NCBI GenBank assembly: GCA_902479075.1
Contig: CABSNK010000020.1
Coordinates: forward strand, 1 to 33,597
Direction: 5' to 3'
From: an uncultured Collinsella sp.
GTDB taxonomy: Bacteria > Actinomycetota > Coriobacteriia > Coriobacteriales > Coriobacteriaceae
DNA: 33,597 bases
A program made the position numbers and the translations under genes. Positions 15,274 through 22,470 of this stretch are shown piece after piece. The notes below the pieces were generated by a model. That model did no database searches and was not told the DNA's origin. It saw only the letters and a list, made by a program, of their open reading frames with translations. Position 1 is the stretch's first letter; the number at the start of each line of letters is the position of its first letter.

Positions 15274-15978
15274 GTGAGCTTTATCAATACCATTCGCGAG
15301 GACATCAAAACCGTCCAGGCGCAAGACCCCGCTGCGCAAAACGGTCTGGTCATCTTCCTGTCCTACCCCGGCCTGCACGCCAAGTGGAACCATGTGCCCG
15401 AGCACTGGCTGTGGGAGCATGGACATCGCTCGCTCGCCCGTGTGCTCTCGCAAATCACCCGCCACATCACCGGCGTCGAGATTCATCCCGCTGCACAGAT
15501 CGGCAAGCATTTCTTTATCGACCACGCCATGAGCGTCGTCATCGGCGAAACCACCATCGTGGGCGACAACTGCGTGCTCTACCAGGGCGTTACGCTCGGC
15601 GGCACCGGCAACGAAACCGGCAAGCGCCACCCCACCCTGGGCAACAACGTCACCGTGGGCACGGGCGCCAAGGTGCTCGGCAACATTCGCATCGGCAACA
15701 ACGTCAAGATCGGCGGCAATTCGGTTGTCGTTAAAGACGTGCCCGACAACTGCACCGTCGTGGGCGTGCCAGGCCGCATCATCAAGCGCAACGGCTGCCG
15801 CGTGTTCGAGGAGAGCTTCGATGCCAAGCAGCATCGCGAGTACATGCCCGATGACGCCGCCGAGCAGTCCGCGCTCAACCGCCAAGGCATCACCGAGAAT
15901 GCCCGCCGCGTCAAGGAACTCGAGCGAGAGGTGGCCGAGCTCAAAGCCCTCGTCGCCAAGCTCATGGACGAACGCTAG
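15274..15978 (+). CDS. cysE: Serine O-acetyltransferase
   Basis: A 234-residue enzyme that acetylates L-serine with acetyl-CoA, the first step of cysteine synthesis. After a short helical N-terminal domain comes a left-handed beta helix of hexapeptide repeats, with GKHFFIDHAMSVVIGETT (catalytic His/Asp pair), VLYQGVTLGGTG and GKRHPTLGNNVTVGTGAKVL, all canonical. The N-terminal domain is short, as in Gram-positive CysE. Unusually, the C terminus after about residue 190 is a charged helix (ENARRVKELEREVAEL...) with heptad spacing, predicting a coiled coil in addition to the normal trimer. Start: GTG 15274 preceded by GGGAGG at about 8 bases; further upstream codons lack a ribosome site. No cysK lies beside it. 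Confidence 0.95.
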   Translation: MSFINTIREDIKTVQAQDPAAQNGLVIFLSYPGLHAKWNHVPEHWLWEHGHRSLARVLSQITRHITGVEIHPAAQIGKHFFIDHAMSVVIGETTIVGDNCVLYQGVTLGGTGNETGKRHPTLGNNVTVGTGAKVLGNIRIGNNVKIGGNSVVVKDVPDNCTVVGVPGRIIKRNGCRVFEESFDAKQHREYMPDDAAEQSALNRQGITENARRVKELEREVAELKALVAKLMDER

Positions 15979-16014
15979 AAGCGGATGGCTACCGACAACA
16001 TTGACGTCAACGCA

Positions 16015-16053
16015 AAGGCGCGCCAGGGAATTCATCCCCGGCGCGCCTTATTT
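16015..16053 (+). terminator. Intrinsic terminator of cysE
   Basis: AAGGCGCGCC (16015-16024) pairs with GGCGCGCCTT (16040-16049), followed by ATTT. Confidence 0.85.
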
Positions 16054-16060
16054 GTGATGT

Positions 16061-16083
16061 GACAAAGGGGCTGCCCCTTTGTC
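16061..16083. terminator. Perfect 11-bp hairpin at the end of exporter operon 2
   Basis: GACAAAGGGGC and GCCCCTTTGTC flank a single T. The element lies 3 bp from the ABC gene's stop codon. It may terminate that operon, though it lacks a T run, or be a relic of the REP-like hairpins seen elsewhere in this window. Confidence 0.5.
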
Positions 16084-16086
16084 AAA

Positions 16087-18087
16087 TTATGCGAACTGGC
16101 TCAGATAGAGGTCGGCGTAAGCGCCCTCGGCAGCCAGCAGCTCCTTATGCGTACCCTGCTCGATAATGTTGCCGTGATCCATGACCAAGATCAGGTCGGC
16201 ATCTACGATCGTCGACAGACGGTGCGCGATCACAAAGCTCGTACGCCCACGCATGAGCGCGTCCATGGCGCGGCCGATGGCGAGCTCGGTGCGCGTGTCC
16301 ACACTCGACGTCGCCTCGTCCAGGATGAGAATCGCCGGGTTGTTGAGCAGCACGCGCGCAATGGTCAGCAGCTGGCGCTGACCCTGGCTAATGCTCTCGG
16401 CATCGTTGGCCACGCGCGTGTCATAGCCCTGTGGCATGGTACGCACAAAGAAATCGACCTGCGCGGCACGGGCGGCGGCCACGATCTCCTCGCGCGTCGC
16501 CTCGGGGCAGCCATAGGCGATATTCTCGGCAATCGTTCCGTCGAACAGCCAGGCATCCTGCAACACCATGCCAAACTGCTGGCGCAGCTCGCCACGATCC
16601 ATGCGGCTCGTGTCCACGCCGTCGAGCGTAATGCGCCCGCCGTCAATCTCGTAGAAGCGCATGAGCAGGTTGATGAGCGTGGTTTTGCCCGCGCCCGTGG
16701 TTCCCACCACGGCGATCTTCTGGCCCGGCTCGGCGGTAAACGACACGTCGCGCATGAGCGGCTTGTCGGGCGCGTAGCCAAAGCGTACATGCTCAAAAGC
16801 GACACGGCCCTCAACGCGACCCGGCAGCCTGGCGGCCTCGCCCGGCTGCGGATCCGCCTCCATCTCGGGTTCATCGAGCAGGTCGAACACGCGCTCCGCA
16901 CTCGCCAGCGCGCTCTGCAGCGAGTTGAAGGTAAACGACAGCTGCGTCATGGGCTCAGATGCCTCGTAGATAAACTGGAAGAACGCCTGGAACACGCCGA
17001 CGGTCATGTGGCCGGCAACCAGCATACTGCAGCCCACAATCGCAATCACGATCTGTGCCAGGCGGCCGATAAAGCGCACCGCGGGGCCGACGGCGTTAAT
17101 CATGAAGTCGGCCTTGGCACTCACGCGTGCCAGCTCGCCCGAGGCCTGGTGTACCTCGGCAGAACTTTGGCGCTCGCGGTTAAACGCGCGAATCACCAGA
17201 CGGCCCGAGTAGCCTTCCTCAACCGCGCTCGTAATCCTTGACACCCACTCCTGGCGCTCACCGGTTACGTCATGCGTGCGGCGCGAGACCACCTTGGTCA
17301 CCAACAGCGACAACGCCGTAAAGAACAAAAAGACGAGCGTGAGCGGCACGCTAAACACGAACATCACGCTCACAGCGCCCACCACGGTACCGATCGACAC
17401 CAGAAGCTGCAGCAAGCCGCGCTGCATGCTCTCGGACATCTTGTCCAAGTCGTTGGTCGCACGGCTGACGACCTCACCAGGACGATGCGCGTCAAAGAAG
17501 GCAAGCGGCAGACGGTTGAGCTTTTGTGCGATGCGGTTGCGTAGGAGCAGGTTGAGGCGTTCGGCCACGCTCGACATCAAAAAGCTCTGGAGTGCGTAGA
17601 ACGAGGCAGCGGCCGTCCAGATCATAAAGTAGATGAAGATGGTCCTGCCGCAGTTCTCCCAGGTGATGTTGAAGGTGGTGTCGTTGGCAAACGCCACCTG
17701 AATGTGGCCCCACAGCTCATCGATCACGCGGGCGCTGTATGCCGGCGCGGCGGTGTTAAAGATGGCATAGAACACAATGCTCGCGAACACGATATAGAAG
17801 CGCCAGTGGTCGCCGGCAGCCTCGCTCCACAGGCGGCGCACCGTCGCCCAGGTGTCGCGGGGTGTCTCGTCCTCATCCTCGTCGTCAACGTCGCGCATGC
17901 GCTCCGCCTCGGCGCGGGCGCGCTCGTCCTCGGCGCGCTCATTTTCCTCATAGAGTGCCTGGCGACGAGCCTCGCGCTCCGCCGCCTTGGCGGCTTCGTC
18001 CAGGTCGGGCGTGGCGCCCGTCTCCTCAACTGTCTCTGCATCCGCGGCGCCATCGGCGATGCCCTGCTTCTTGAGCTCCTCGGTCAT
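16087..18087 (-). CDS. ABC exporter half-transporter, consensus ATPase subunit (pair 2, second gene)
   Basis: A 666-residue ABC exporter half. It begins with an extra segment of about 85 residues, rich in Glu, Asp and Arg and probably a cytoplasmic charged helix, which is absent from pair 1. A six-helix membrane domain (about residues 95-385) and an ATPase domain follow. Walker A GTTGAGKT, Walker B ILILDE with the catalytic Glu, and the switch His in IAHRLST are intact; the signature is altered to ISQGQ. This mirrors pair 1 and predicts a heterodimer with the preceding gene. The start at ATG 18087 is preferred over GTG 18096 because GGGAGG lies 8 bases before it and overlaps the GTG. It lies 1 bp after the partner's TAG. 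The substrate is unknown. Confidence 0.92.
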   Translation of the reverse strand: MTEELKKQGIADGAADAETVEETGATPDLDEAAKAAEREARRQALYEENERAEDERARAEAERMRDVDDEDEDETPRDTWATVRRLWSEAAGDHWRFYIVFASIVFYAIFNTAAPAYSARVIDELWGHIQVAFANDTTFNITWENCGRTIFIYFMIWTAAASFYALQSFLMSSVAERLNLLLRNRIAQKLNRLPLAFFDAHRPGEVVSRATNDLDKMSESMQRGLLQLLVSIGTVVGAVSVMFVFSVPLTLVFLFFTALSLLVTKVVSRRTHDVTGERQEWVSRITSAVEEGYSGRLVIRAFNRERQSSAEVHQASGELARVSAKADFMINAVGPAVRFIGRLAQIVIAIVGCSMLVAGHMTVGVFQAFFQFIYEASEPMTQLSFTFNSLQSALASAERVFDLLDEPEMEADPQPGEAARLPGRVEGRVAFEHVRFGYAPDKPLMRDVSFTAEPGQKIAVVGTTGAGKTTLINLLMRFYEIDGGRITLDGVDTSRMDRGELRQQFGMVLQDAWLFDGTIAENIAYGCPEATREEIVAAARAAQVDFFVRTMPQGYDTRVANDAESISQGQRQLLTIARVLLNNPAILILDEATSSVDTRTELAIGRAMDALMRGRTSFVIAHRLSTIVDADLILVMDHGNIIEQGTHKELLAAEGAYADLYLSQFA

Positions 18088-18088
18088 G

Positions 18089-19825
18089 CTACTCACCTCC
18101 CTTCATCTGCGATTCCGCGATAGCACGGTACACCTCGCAGGTTTCCATGAGCTCGTCGTGCGTGCCTAGGCCCACGACCTCGCCATCCCTGAGCACCACG
18201 ATCTGGTCGGCATGCAGAATGGTCGAGATACGCTGCGCGATGATGAGCACCGCAGCGTCACGCGTCTCGTCTTGCAACGCATGGCGCAGGGCGGCATCGG
18301 TCTTAAAGTCCAGGGCCGAGAAACTGTCATCGAAGATATATAGATCGGCATGCTTCATGAGCGCACGGGCGATGGCCAGACGCTGGCGCTGGCCGCCCGA
18401 AAAGTTCGTGCCGCCCTGCGCCACCGGGGTATCGAGCCCCTGCGGCTGATCGAGCACAAAGGTGCTCTGGGCAACCCGGAGCGCATGAAGCATGTCGGCC
18501 TCAGTCGCGTCTTCGTTGCCAAAGCGCAGATTGCTTGCTACGGTGCCCGAGAACAGCCATGCCTTTTGCGGCACATAGGCAATGCGCCCGCGAATCTCGT
18601 CTTGCGAAAGGTCGTGCAGATCAACGCCGTCCAGGCGAATGGCGCCCTTGGTGGCATCGTGGAAGCGCAGCAGGAGCTTGGCCACCGTCGATTTGCCCGA
18701 GCCCGTCGAGCCGACGATCGCGGTCGTCTGACCGCGGCGACAGGTAAAGCTCAGATTGCACAGCGTGTCCTCGTCGGCGTCGTCAAAACGAAACGACATA
18801 TGATCGAACACGGCGACCGCGTCGGCTCCGTCTGCGGACTCAGGCGCCCCGTCGCCCAGCGTAGCCTTGCCGTCCACGATGCTCGGCTCGATTTCGAGCA
18901 CCTGCTGCGCACGGTTGAGGCACGCCGCGGCGCGCGGAAGCGTCAGAATCACCATCTGCGCCATCATCACAAAGAAAAGAATCAGGATCGCGTATTCCAA
19001 CACGGCCGAAATGCTGCCGATTTGCATGGCGTGGACGCCCACGCGGTTGCCGCCCACCCACAGCACCGCCACCTCGGCGATGTTCATCAAAAAGAAGCTG
19101 GAGCTGTCGAGGCCCACAAACAGGTGGTTGACCTTGATGGCGTTGGCCGCGTAATCGCTAAACACCTCGTCCAGGCGCTGCTCCTCGTGGCGCTCCTTGT
19201 TAAATGCGCGGATGACGCGCACGCCCACGATGTTCTCGCGCAGCACCACGTTCATGCGGTCGATAAAGCTCTGCAGGCGCATAAAAATCGGCGCGGCGTT
19301 AGCCACCGTAAAGACCGCCGCCACCAGCACGATCGCAACCACCACGCCCAGCAGCGTGCCCATGGCGGGATCGATGAACCAAGCAAAAATGATGCCTGCC
19401 ACGGCCAAGAATGGCACCGGCAACACCAGCTGAATCGTCTGAAGGACAGCTTGCTGAATCACGTTGATGTCGTTGAGCGAGCGTGTGATCATCGAACCCG
19501 TGCCAAAGCGCTCAAAGTCGCTGGCGGACAGCTCGAGCGACTTGTCGTACACAGCATTGCGGATATCGCAGGCCACGTTGGCGGCCAGGCGCGCCGAAAG
19601 ATAGCAGCCCAGCACCGTGCCGCCGCTGGCCATGCCGGTCGCGATAAGCATGTACAGGCCGTTACGTAAAATATAGTCGACATCGCCCGTGGTAATACCG
19701 GTGTTGACCATGTTCGCCAGCATCGTGGGAACCAACAGCGTACCGACGTTATCTATCAGCACCGCAAACAGCGTCACCGCAATCAGACCGCGGTACGGCC
19801 TCATAAACCTCATTAAGAGTCGCAT
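18089..19825 (-). CDS. ABC exporter half-transporter, degenerate ATPase subunit (pair 2, first gene)
   Basis: A 578-residue ABC exporter half: membrane domain to about residue 320, then the ATPase domain. Walker A GSTGSGKS (372-379) and signature FSGGQ (475-479) are intact. Walker B reads LYIFDD with Asp500 where the catalytic Glu should be, and the switch motif is IAQRIST with Gln531 instead of His. So it carries the inactive Walker site and complements the altered signature of its partner. ATG 19825 overlaps the 3' end of the MarR gene by 13 bp, with GAGGGGG 4 bases upstream, so regulator and transporter form one operon. Export of a compound sensed by the MarR protein is the natural inference. 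Confidence 0.93.
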   Translation of the reverse strand: MRLLMRFMRPYRGLIAVTLFAVLIDNVGTLLVPTMLANMVNTGITTGDVDYILRNGLYMLIATGMASGGTVLGCYLSARLAANVACDIRNAVYDKSLELSASDFERFGTGSMITRSLNDINVIQQAVLQTIQLVLPVPFLAVAGIIFAWFIDPAMGTLLGVVVAIVLVAAVFTVANAAPIFMRLQSFIDRMNVVLRENIVGVRVIRAFNKERHEEQRLDEVFSDYAANAIKVNHLFVGLDSSSFFLMNIAEVAVLWVGGNRVGVHAMQIGSISAVLEYAILILFFVMMAQMVILTLPRAAACLNRAQQVLEIEPSIVDGKATLGDGAPESADGADAVAVFDHMSFRFDDADEDTLCNLSFTCRRGQTTAIVGSTGSGKSTVAKLLLRFHDATKGAIRLDGVDLHDLSQDEIRGRIAYVPQKAWLFSGTVASNLRFGNEDATEADMLHALRVAQSTFVLDQPQGLDTPVAQGGTNFSGGQRQRLAIARALMKHADLYIFDDSFSALDFKTDAALRHALQDETRDAAVLIIAQRISTILHADQIVVLRDGEVVGLGTHDELMETCEVYRAIAESQMKGGE

Positions 19826-20313
19826 GTGTCCCCCTCGCCCTTATCGTCAGCCTCGTTCTCGGCGGCCACTTGCCGTTTAAATGCCTCGCACTCTTCGTTC
19901 AGAACATGGGAGAACTTGCCGACCAGGCGCATGATCTCGCGCTGTTCCCACGGCTCGAGCGCTTCGAATGCCTGTTGCTCGGCTTTTTGCGCCGGTAACG
20001 CGTAGCGCTTGGCAAACCGCACGCCTTCTTCGGTCAATCGCACAACCTTGTTCTTACGACTGCCCTCGGCAAACTCCAACGTCGCAAGCCCTCGCGCCCT
20101 AAGCGTCTTGATCGCCGAATTGATGGTCTGTTTGCTGTAGAACCATTCACTCGTCAGCCGACTCACGGCAACGCTTCCGCCCGCTGCACTCGTGTCGACG
20201 AGCATCCAGTAGGCGCAGTCCGAAAGACCGCAGGTACGCGCGAACTCCGAATAGATACGGTCAAGCCCGTTAAGCATCCGGTCGAAATCGACCAGGCTAA
20301 CTGCACTATTCAT
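19813..20313 (-). CDS. MarR family transcriptional regulator of exporter pair 2
   Basis: A 166-residue winged-helix regulator. The recognition part is VAVSRLTSEWFYSKQTINSAIKTLRARG, followed by the wing LATLEFAEGSRKNKVVRLTEEG, both typical of MarR. MarR dimers repress their own operon and release DNA when bound by phenolic or drug-like ligands. The gene's last codons overlap the ABC gene. Upstream are two copies of one 16-bp sequence that suit a MarR operator. Start: ATG 20313 has GGGAG immediately upstream; the in-frame ATG at 20325 has no ribosome site and lies 4 bp from the nearer operator copy. The acidic C-terminal tail (AENEADDKGEGD) is unstructured. Confidence 0.92.
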   Translation of the reverse strand: MNSAVSLVDFDRMLNGLDRIYSEFARTCGLSDCAYWMLVDTSAAGGSVAVSRLTSEWFYSKQTINSAIKTLRARGLATLEFAEGSRKNKVVRLTEEGVRFAKRYALPAQKAEQQAFEALEPWEQREIMRLVGKFSHVLNEECEAFKRQVAAENEADDKGEGDTCDS

Positions 20314-20329
20314 CTCTCCCACCATTCGA

Positions 20330-20381
20330 TAGTCCGAGTTTTGACCAATTTATATCTCTACATTAGTCCGAGTTTTGACTA
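20330..20381 (-). promoter_or_regulatory. Paired MarR operator candidates
   Basis: The sequence TAGTCCGAGTTTTGAC occurs at 20330-20345 and again at 20364-20379, 34 bp apart. The distal copy continues to TAGTCCGAGTTTTGACTA, an imperfect palindrome with TAGTC/GACTA arms. Between the copies, on the minus strand, is a TATAAA -10-like element. The distance of just over three helical turns puts both copies on one DNA face. Confidence 0.7.
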
Positions 20382-20430
20382 TCGTCAATACGCTCGTTGT
20401 TTATGGTCGGCTCTACATAAGCATATCGAC

Positions 20431-20466
20431 AAAAAAGACCGCCGGCGCGGGGGCGGCGCCGGCGGT
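20431..20466 (-). terminator. Intrinsic terminator of the 96-residue protein gene
   Basis: Perfect 11-bp GC stem (20438-20448 with 20456-20466), 7-nt loop, followed on the minus strand by a T6 run. Confidence 0.9.
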
Positions 20467-20492
20467 TGCGAGAGAATATCAGTTGTTGGCCG

Positions 20493-20783
20493 TTAGGCAG
20501 CAACGGCCTCGTAGACCGTGGCGCCCGAGAAGCTATCGTGCAGGCTCTTGCCGCAGATCCACGGCAGCTCGACGACCTCGCAGACCGTGTTGACCAGCTC
20601 GGAGCAGTCAGTAAAGTGGCCCTTATCGTTGAGGGCCTCGCAATCCTGAACACGCCAATAGCCATCGGTGTGCGTGATGTAGTACTCGTGATCATTGATC
20701 GACACGAAAGCGCGCGTCTTGGAACGCAGCAGCTTCAGAAATCCTTCGAAGTCGGTCTCGACGACATCTCCAGCCTGGAACAT
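20493..20783 (-). CDS. Small conserved-looking protein of unknown function
   Basis: A 96-residue acidic protein with no signal peptide or membrane segment. It has a very strong ribosome site, AGGAGG 7 bases before ATG 20783, and its own strong terminator, so it is a real and probably well-expressed monocistronic gene. It begins MFQAGDVVETDFEGFLKLLR; the region AFVSINDHEYYITHTDGYW reads like a small beta sheet. Four Cys (48, 60, 68, 77) lie in the C-terminal half without a clear metal-binding spacing. I do not recognise the family. Neighbours give no clear hint: it lies between the MarR operon and a nitroreductase transcribed the other way. Confidence 0.8.
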   Translation of the reverse strand: MFQAGDVVETDFEGFLKLLRSKTRAFVSINDHEYYITHTDGYWRVQDCEALNDKGHFTDCSELVNTVCEVVELPWICGKSLHDSFSGATVYEAVAA

Positions 20784-21074
20784 GATGTTACCTCCTGGCC
20801 CGGCGCCACCATGGCGCGTTGATAAACGTTGGTGCTCCTTTAGTAAAACCTTTATCAGAGCTTATGCGCGCATCATTTAGGCAAGTGGTAAAAAACCGCA
20901 GGGTAGACGGGATAAAACGTTTAACCATCCCACCGGTTTGTCACATTCTGGCTGAAGTTTTATGCAAACCAACTTTTCCACTTGGTAGCTTGCGTTGTTT
21001 GGGGCCGACTACGCGATTACGGTTTTGGTTCGGCGGGTAAGAACGAGGCATCGAAACCAACGTCAGGAGGACCC

Positions 21075-21602
21075 ATGGAGACCATCGAAGCACTCATCCA
21101 CCGCCGCAGCTGCCGCAAATACAGCGATCGCCCTGTCGAGGCCGAGAAGCTCGCACGCATTATCGAAGCCGGCCAGTACGCGCCGAGCGGCATGGGACGC
21201 CAGCCGGTCACGTTCGTCGCCGTCACCGACCCCGCAACCGTCGAGCGCCTCTCGCAGCTCAACGCCCAAGTTATGGGCAGAGAGGGAGATCCCTTCTACG
21301 GCGCCAAGACCGTTGTGGTGGCGCTGGTCGACCGCAGCGTGCCCACGCACCTGGAAGACGGCTCGCTCGCCATGGGCAACCTGCTCAACGCAGCCTATGC
21401 GCTGGGCGTCGATTCGTGTTGGATCCACCGCGCGCACGAGGTCTTTGACTCACCCGAGGGACTGGAACTGCTGACCAAGTGGGGTCTGCCCGCCGACGGA
21501 AGCCTGCGCGGTGTGGGCAACTGCATTCTGGGCTATGCCGAGGGCACGCTTCCCGAAGCAAAGCCGCGCCGCGACAACGTGGTGTATGTTCCGCCGTTCT
21601 AA
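21075..21602 (+). CDS. Nitroreductase family protein
   Basis: A 175-residue FMN enzyme of the nitroreductase superfamily. The N-terminal segment IEALIHRRSCRKYSDRPVE holds the RRSxRxY-type FMN phosphate contacts. Next is AGQYAPSGMGRQPVTFVAV, where the S-x-x-x-x-Q-P motif binds flavin. The C-terminal CILGYAEG with a basic KPRRDN tail is also typical. The length is at the short end, as in the anaerobe group whose substrates are mostly unknown. It is likely a cytoplasmic NAD(P)H-dependent reductase of quinone or nitro compounds. ATG 21075 has AGGAGG 5 bases upstream. The upstream 290 bp (20784-21074) is AT-richer and holds no recognised riboswitch. Confidence 0.92.
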   Translation: METIEALIHRRSCRKYSDRPVEAEKLARIIEAGQYAPSGMGRQPVTFVAVTDPATVERLSQLNAQVMGREGDPFYGAKTVVVALVDRSVPTHLEDGSLAMGNLLNAAYALGVDSCWIHRAHEVFDSPEGLELLTKWGLPADGSLRGVGNCILGYAEGTLPEAKPRRDNVVYVPPF

Positions 21603-21615
21603 CGAACGGCGGAAC
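21588..21615 (+). terminator. Hairpin over the nitroreductase stop codon
   Basis: GTTCCGCCGTTC and GAACGGCGGAAC pair perfectly around TAAC, so the loop contains the stop codon. No T run follows, so it may protect the 3' end rather than terminate. Confidence 0.5.
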
Positions 21616-21663
21616 CGTTGACGCTGCGCGAGCCGCATTAACGCCAATCTGACGTTCAATTTC

Positions 21664-21692
21664 GAGGGCGCGACCAAAAGGTCAGCGCCCTC
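21664..21692 (+). terminator. Intrinsic terminator of the nitroreductase gene
   Basis: GAGGGCGCGACC pairs with GGTCAGCGCCCTC around AAAA (one bulge), followed by TCATTTC. Confidence 0.7.
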
Positions 21693-21811
21693 TCATTTCA
21701 CGTCACCTTGGCGCAAATGCGGCCCGCTCGCTGTTGGTGCCTGACATCGAGTGAGCCACTGTCTTGGGCAGCTAAAAGGCCCCGTCCCATATTTGCTGCC
21801 CCACTCGCAAC

Positions 21812-22387
21812 TTATCTTGCCGATGGAGTTGTTGCCGTTTCGCTCGTCTGACTCGCATCGGCGTCGTCGCTTTGCCCGCCTTCGTCCTTTTGAGCATCGG
21901 CAATGGTGGCAGCAGCTGCGACCATACCGCGCTGGGGCGCCACACCCGTCTGGTCTTGTGCGCCTTCAACAAGCTCCGTGCCAGCATGCGCAAGTTCAGG
22001 CGATTTGAACATCGCGCCCAGACTCGCGCCGTCGCCGGCATATCCGAGCGCCGCGAGCGCGATGACGATTATCGCGGCAACGACCACGATCGGCACGTAA
22101 CGATGCCAGCCTGCAGGATTGAGGCCGCTACGGCGGGCAGCACCGCGGCTAATGTAGCCAAGCGTTCCATCGTGCTTGAGCTTTGAGCCCACCACGCGCC
22201 TTCGTCCCCACAACGAGGACTCGGCCTGCATGGCCAAGCGAGCGCTTGCCGAAGGATAGCCATATTTTGTGCGCTTGAACGAGCCGTCGAACCCCGAGGC
22301 GCTTTTGCCCCACGTCCGCGAAGTCGTACGCCGGCCGACCGGCGCCGCACTTCGCTTTGTTCGGTTCGTTTTTGAAGTCTCCGCCAT
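21812..22387 (-). CDS. Single-pass membrane protein of unknown function
   Basis: A 191-residue protein. Residues 1-95 are basic and rich in Ser, Arg and Gly (KTNRTKRSAAP..., SFKRTKYGYPSASAR), with no recognisable domain. A single hydrophobic helix follows (YVPIVVVAAIIVIALAAL, about 97-115). The tail of about 75 residues is Ala-rich and acidic, ending in a Ser/Thr/Asp-rich stretch. By the positive-inside rule the basic part is cytoplasmic and the tail outside. Start: ATG 22387 has GGGGAG only 1-2 bases upstream; an in-frame GTG at 22441 has none, so the start is uncertain. It has the look of an envelope-associated protein but I cannot assign a family. Confidence 0.65.
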   Translation of the reverse strand: MAETSKTNRTKRSAAPVGRRTTSRTWGKSASGFDGSFKRTKYGYPSASARLAMQAESSLWGRRRVVGSKLKHDGTLGYISRGAARRSGLNPAGWHRYVPIVVVAAIIVIALAALGYAGDGASLGAMFKSPELAHAGTELVEGAQDQTGVAPQRGMVAAAATIADAQKDEGGQSDDADASQTSETATTPSAR

Positions 22388-22470
22388 ACTCCCCCGCACG
22401 CCGTAACACAATCGAAACAATGCTTCTTTGGACTGTATCACACGCGCCGCACGCGGTCACGGCGCCTCGC

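Noticed and set aside
20784..21074. FMN or other riboswitch ahead of the nitroreductase
   Set aside because: No conserved riboswitch core was recognised; only AT-rich intergenic sequence.
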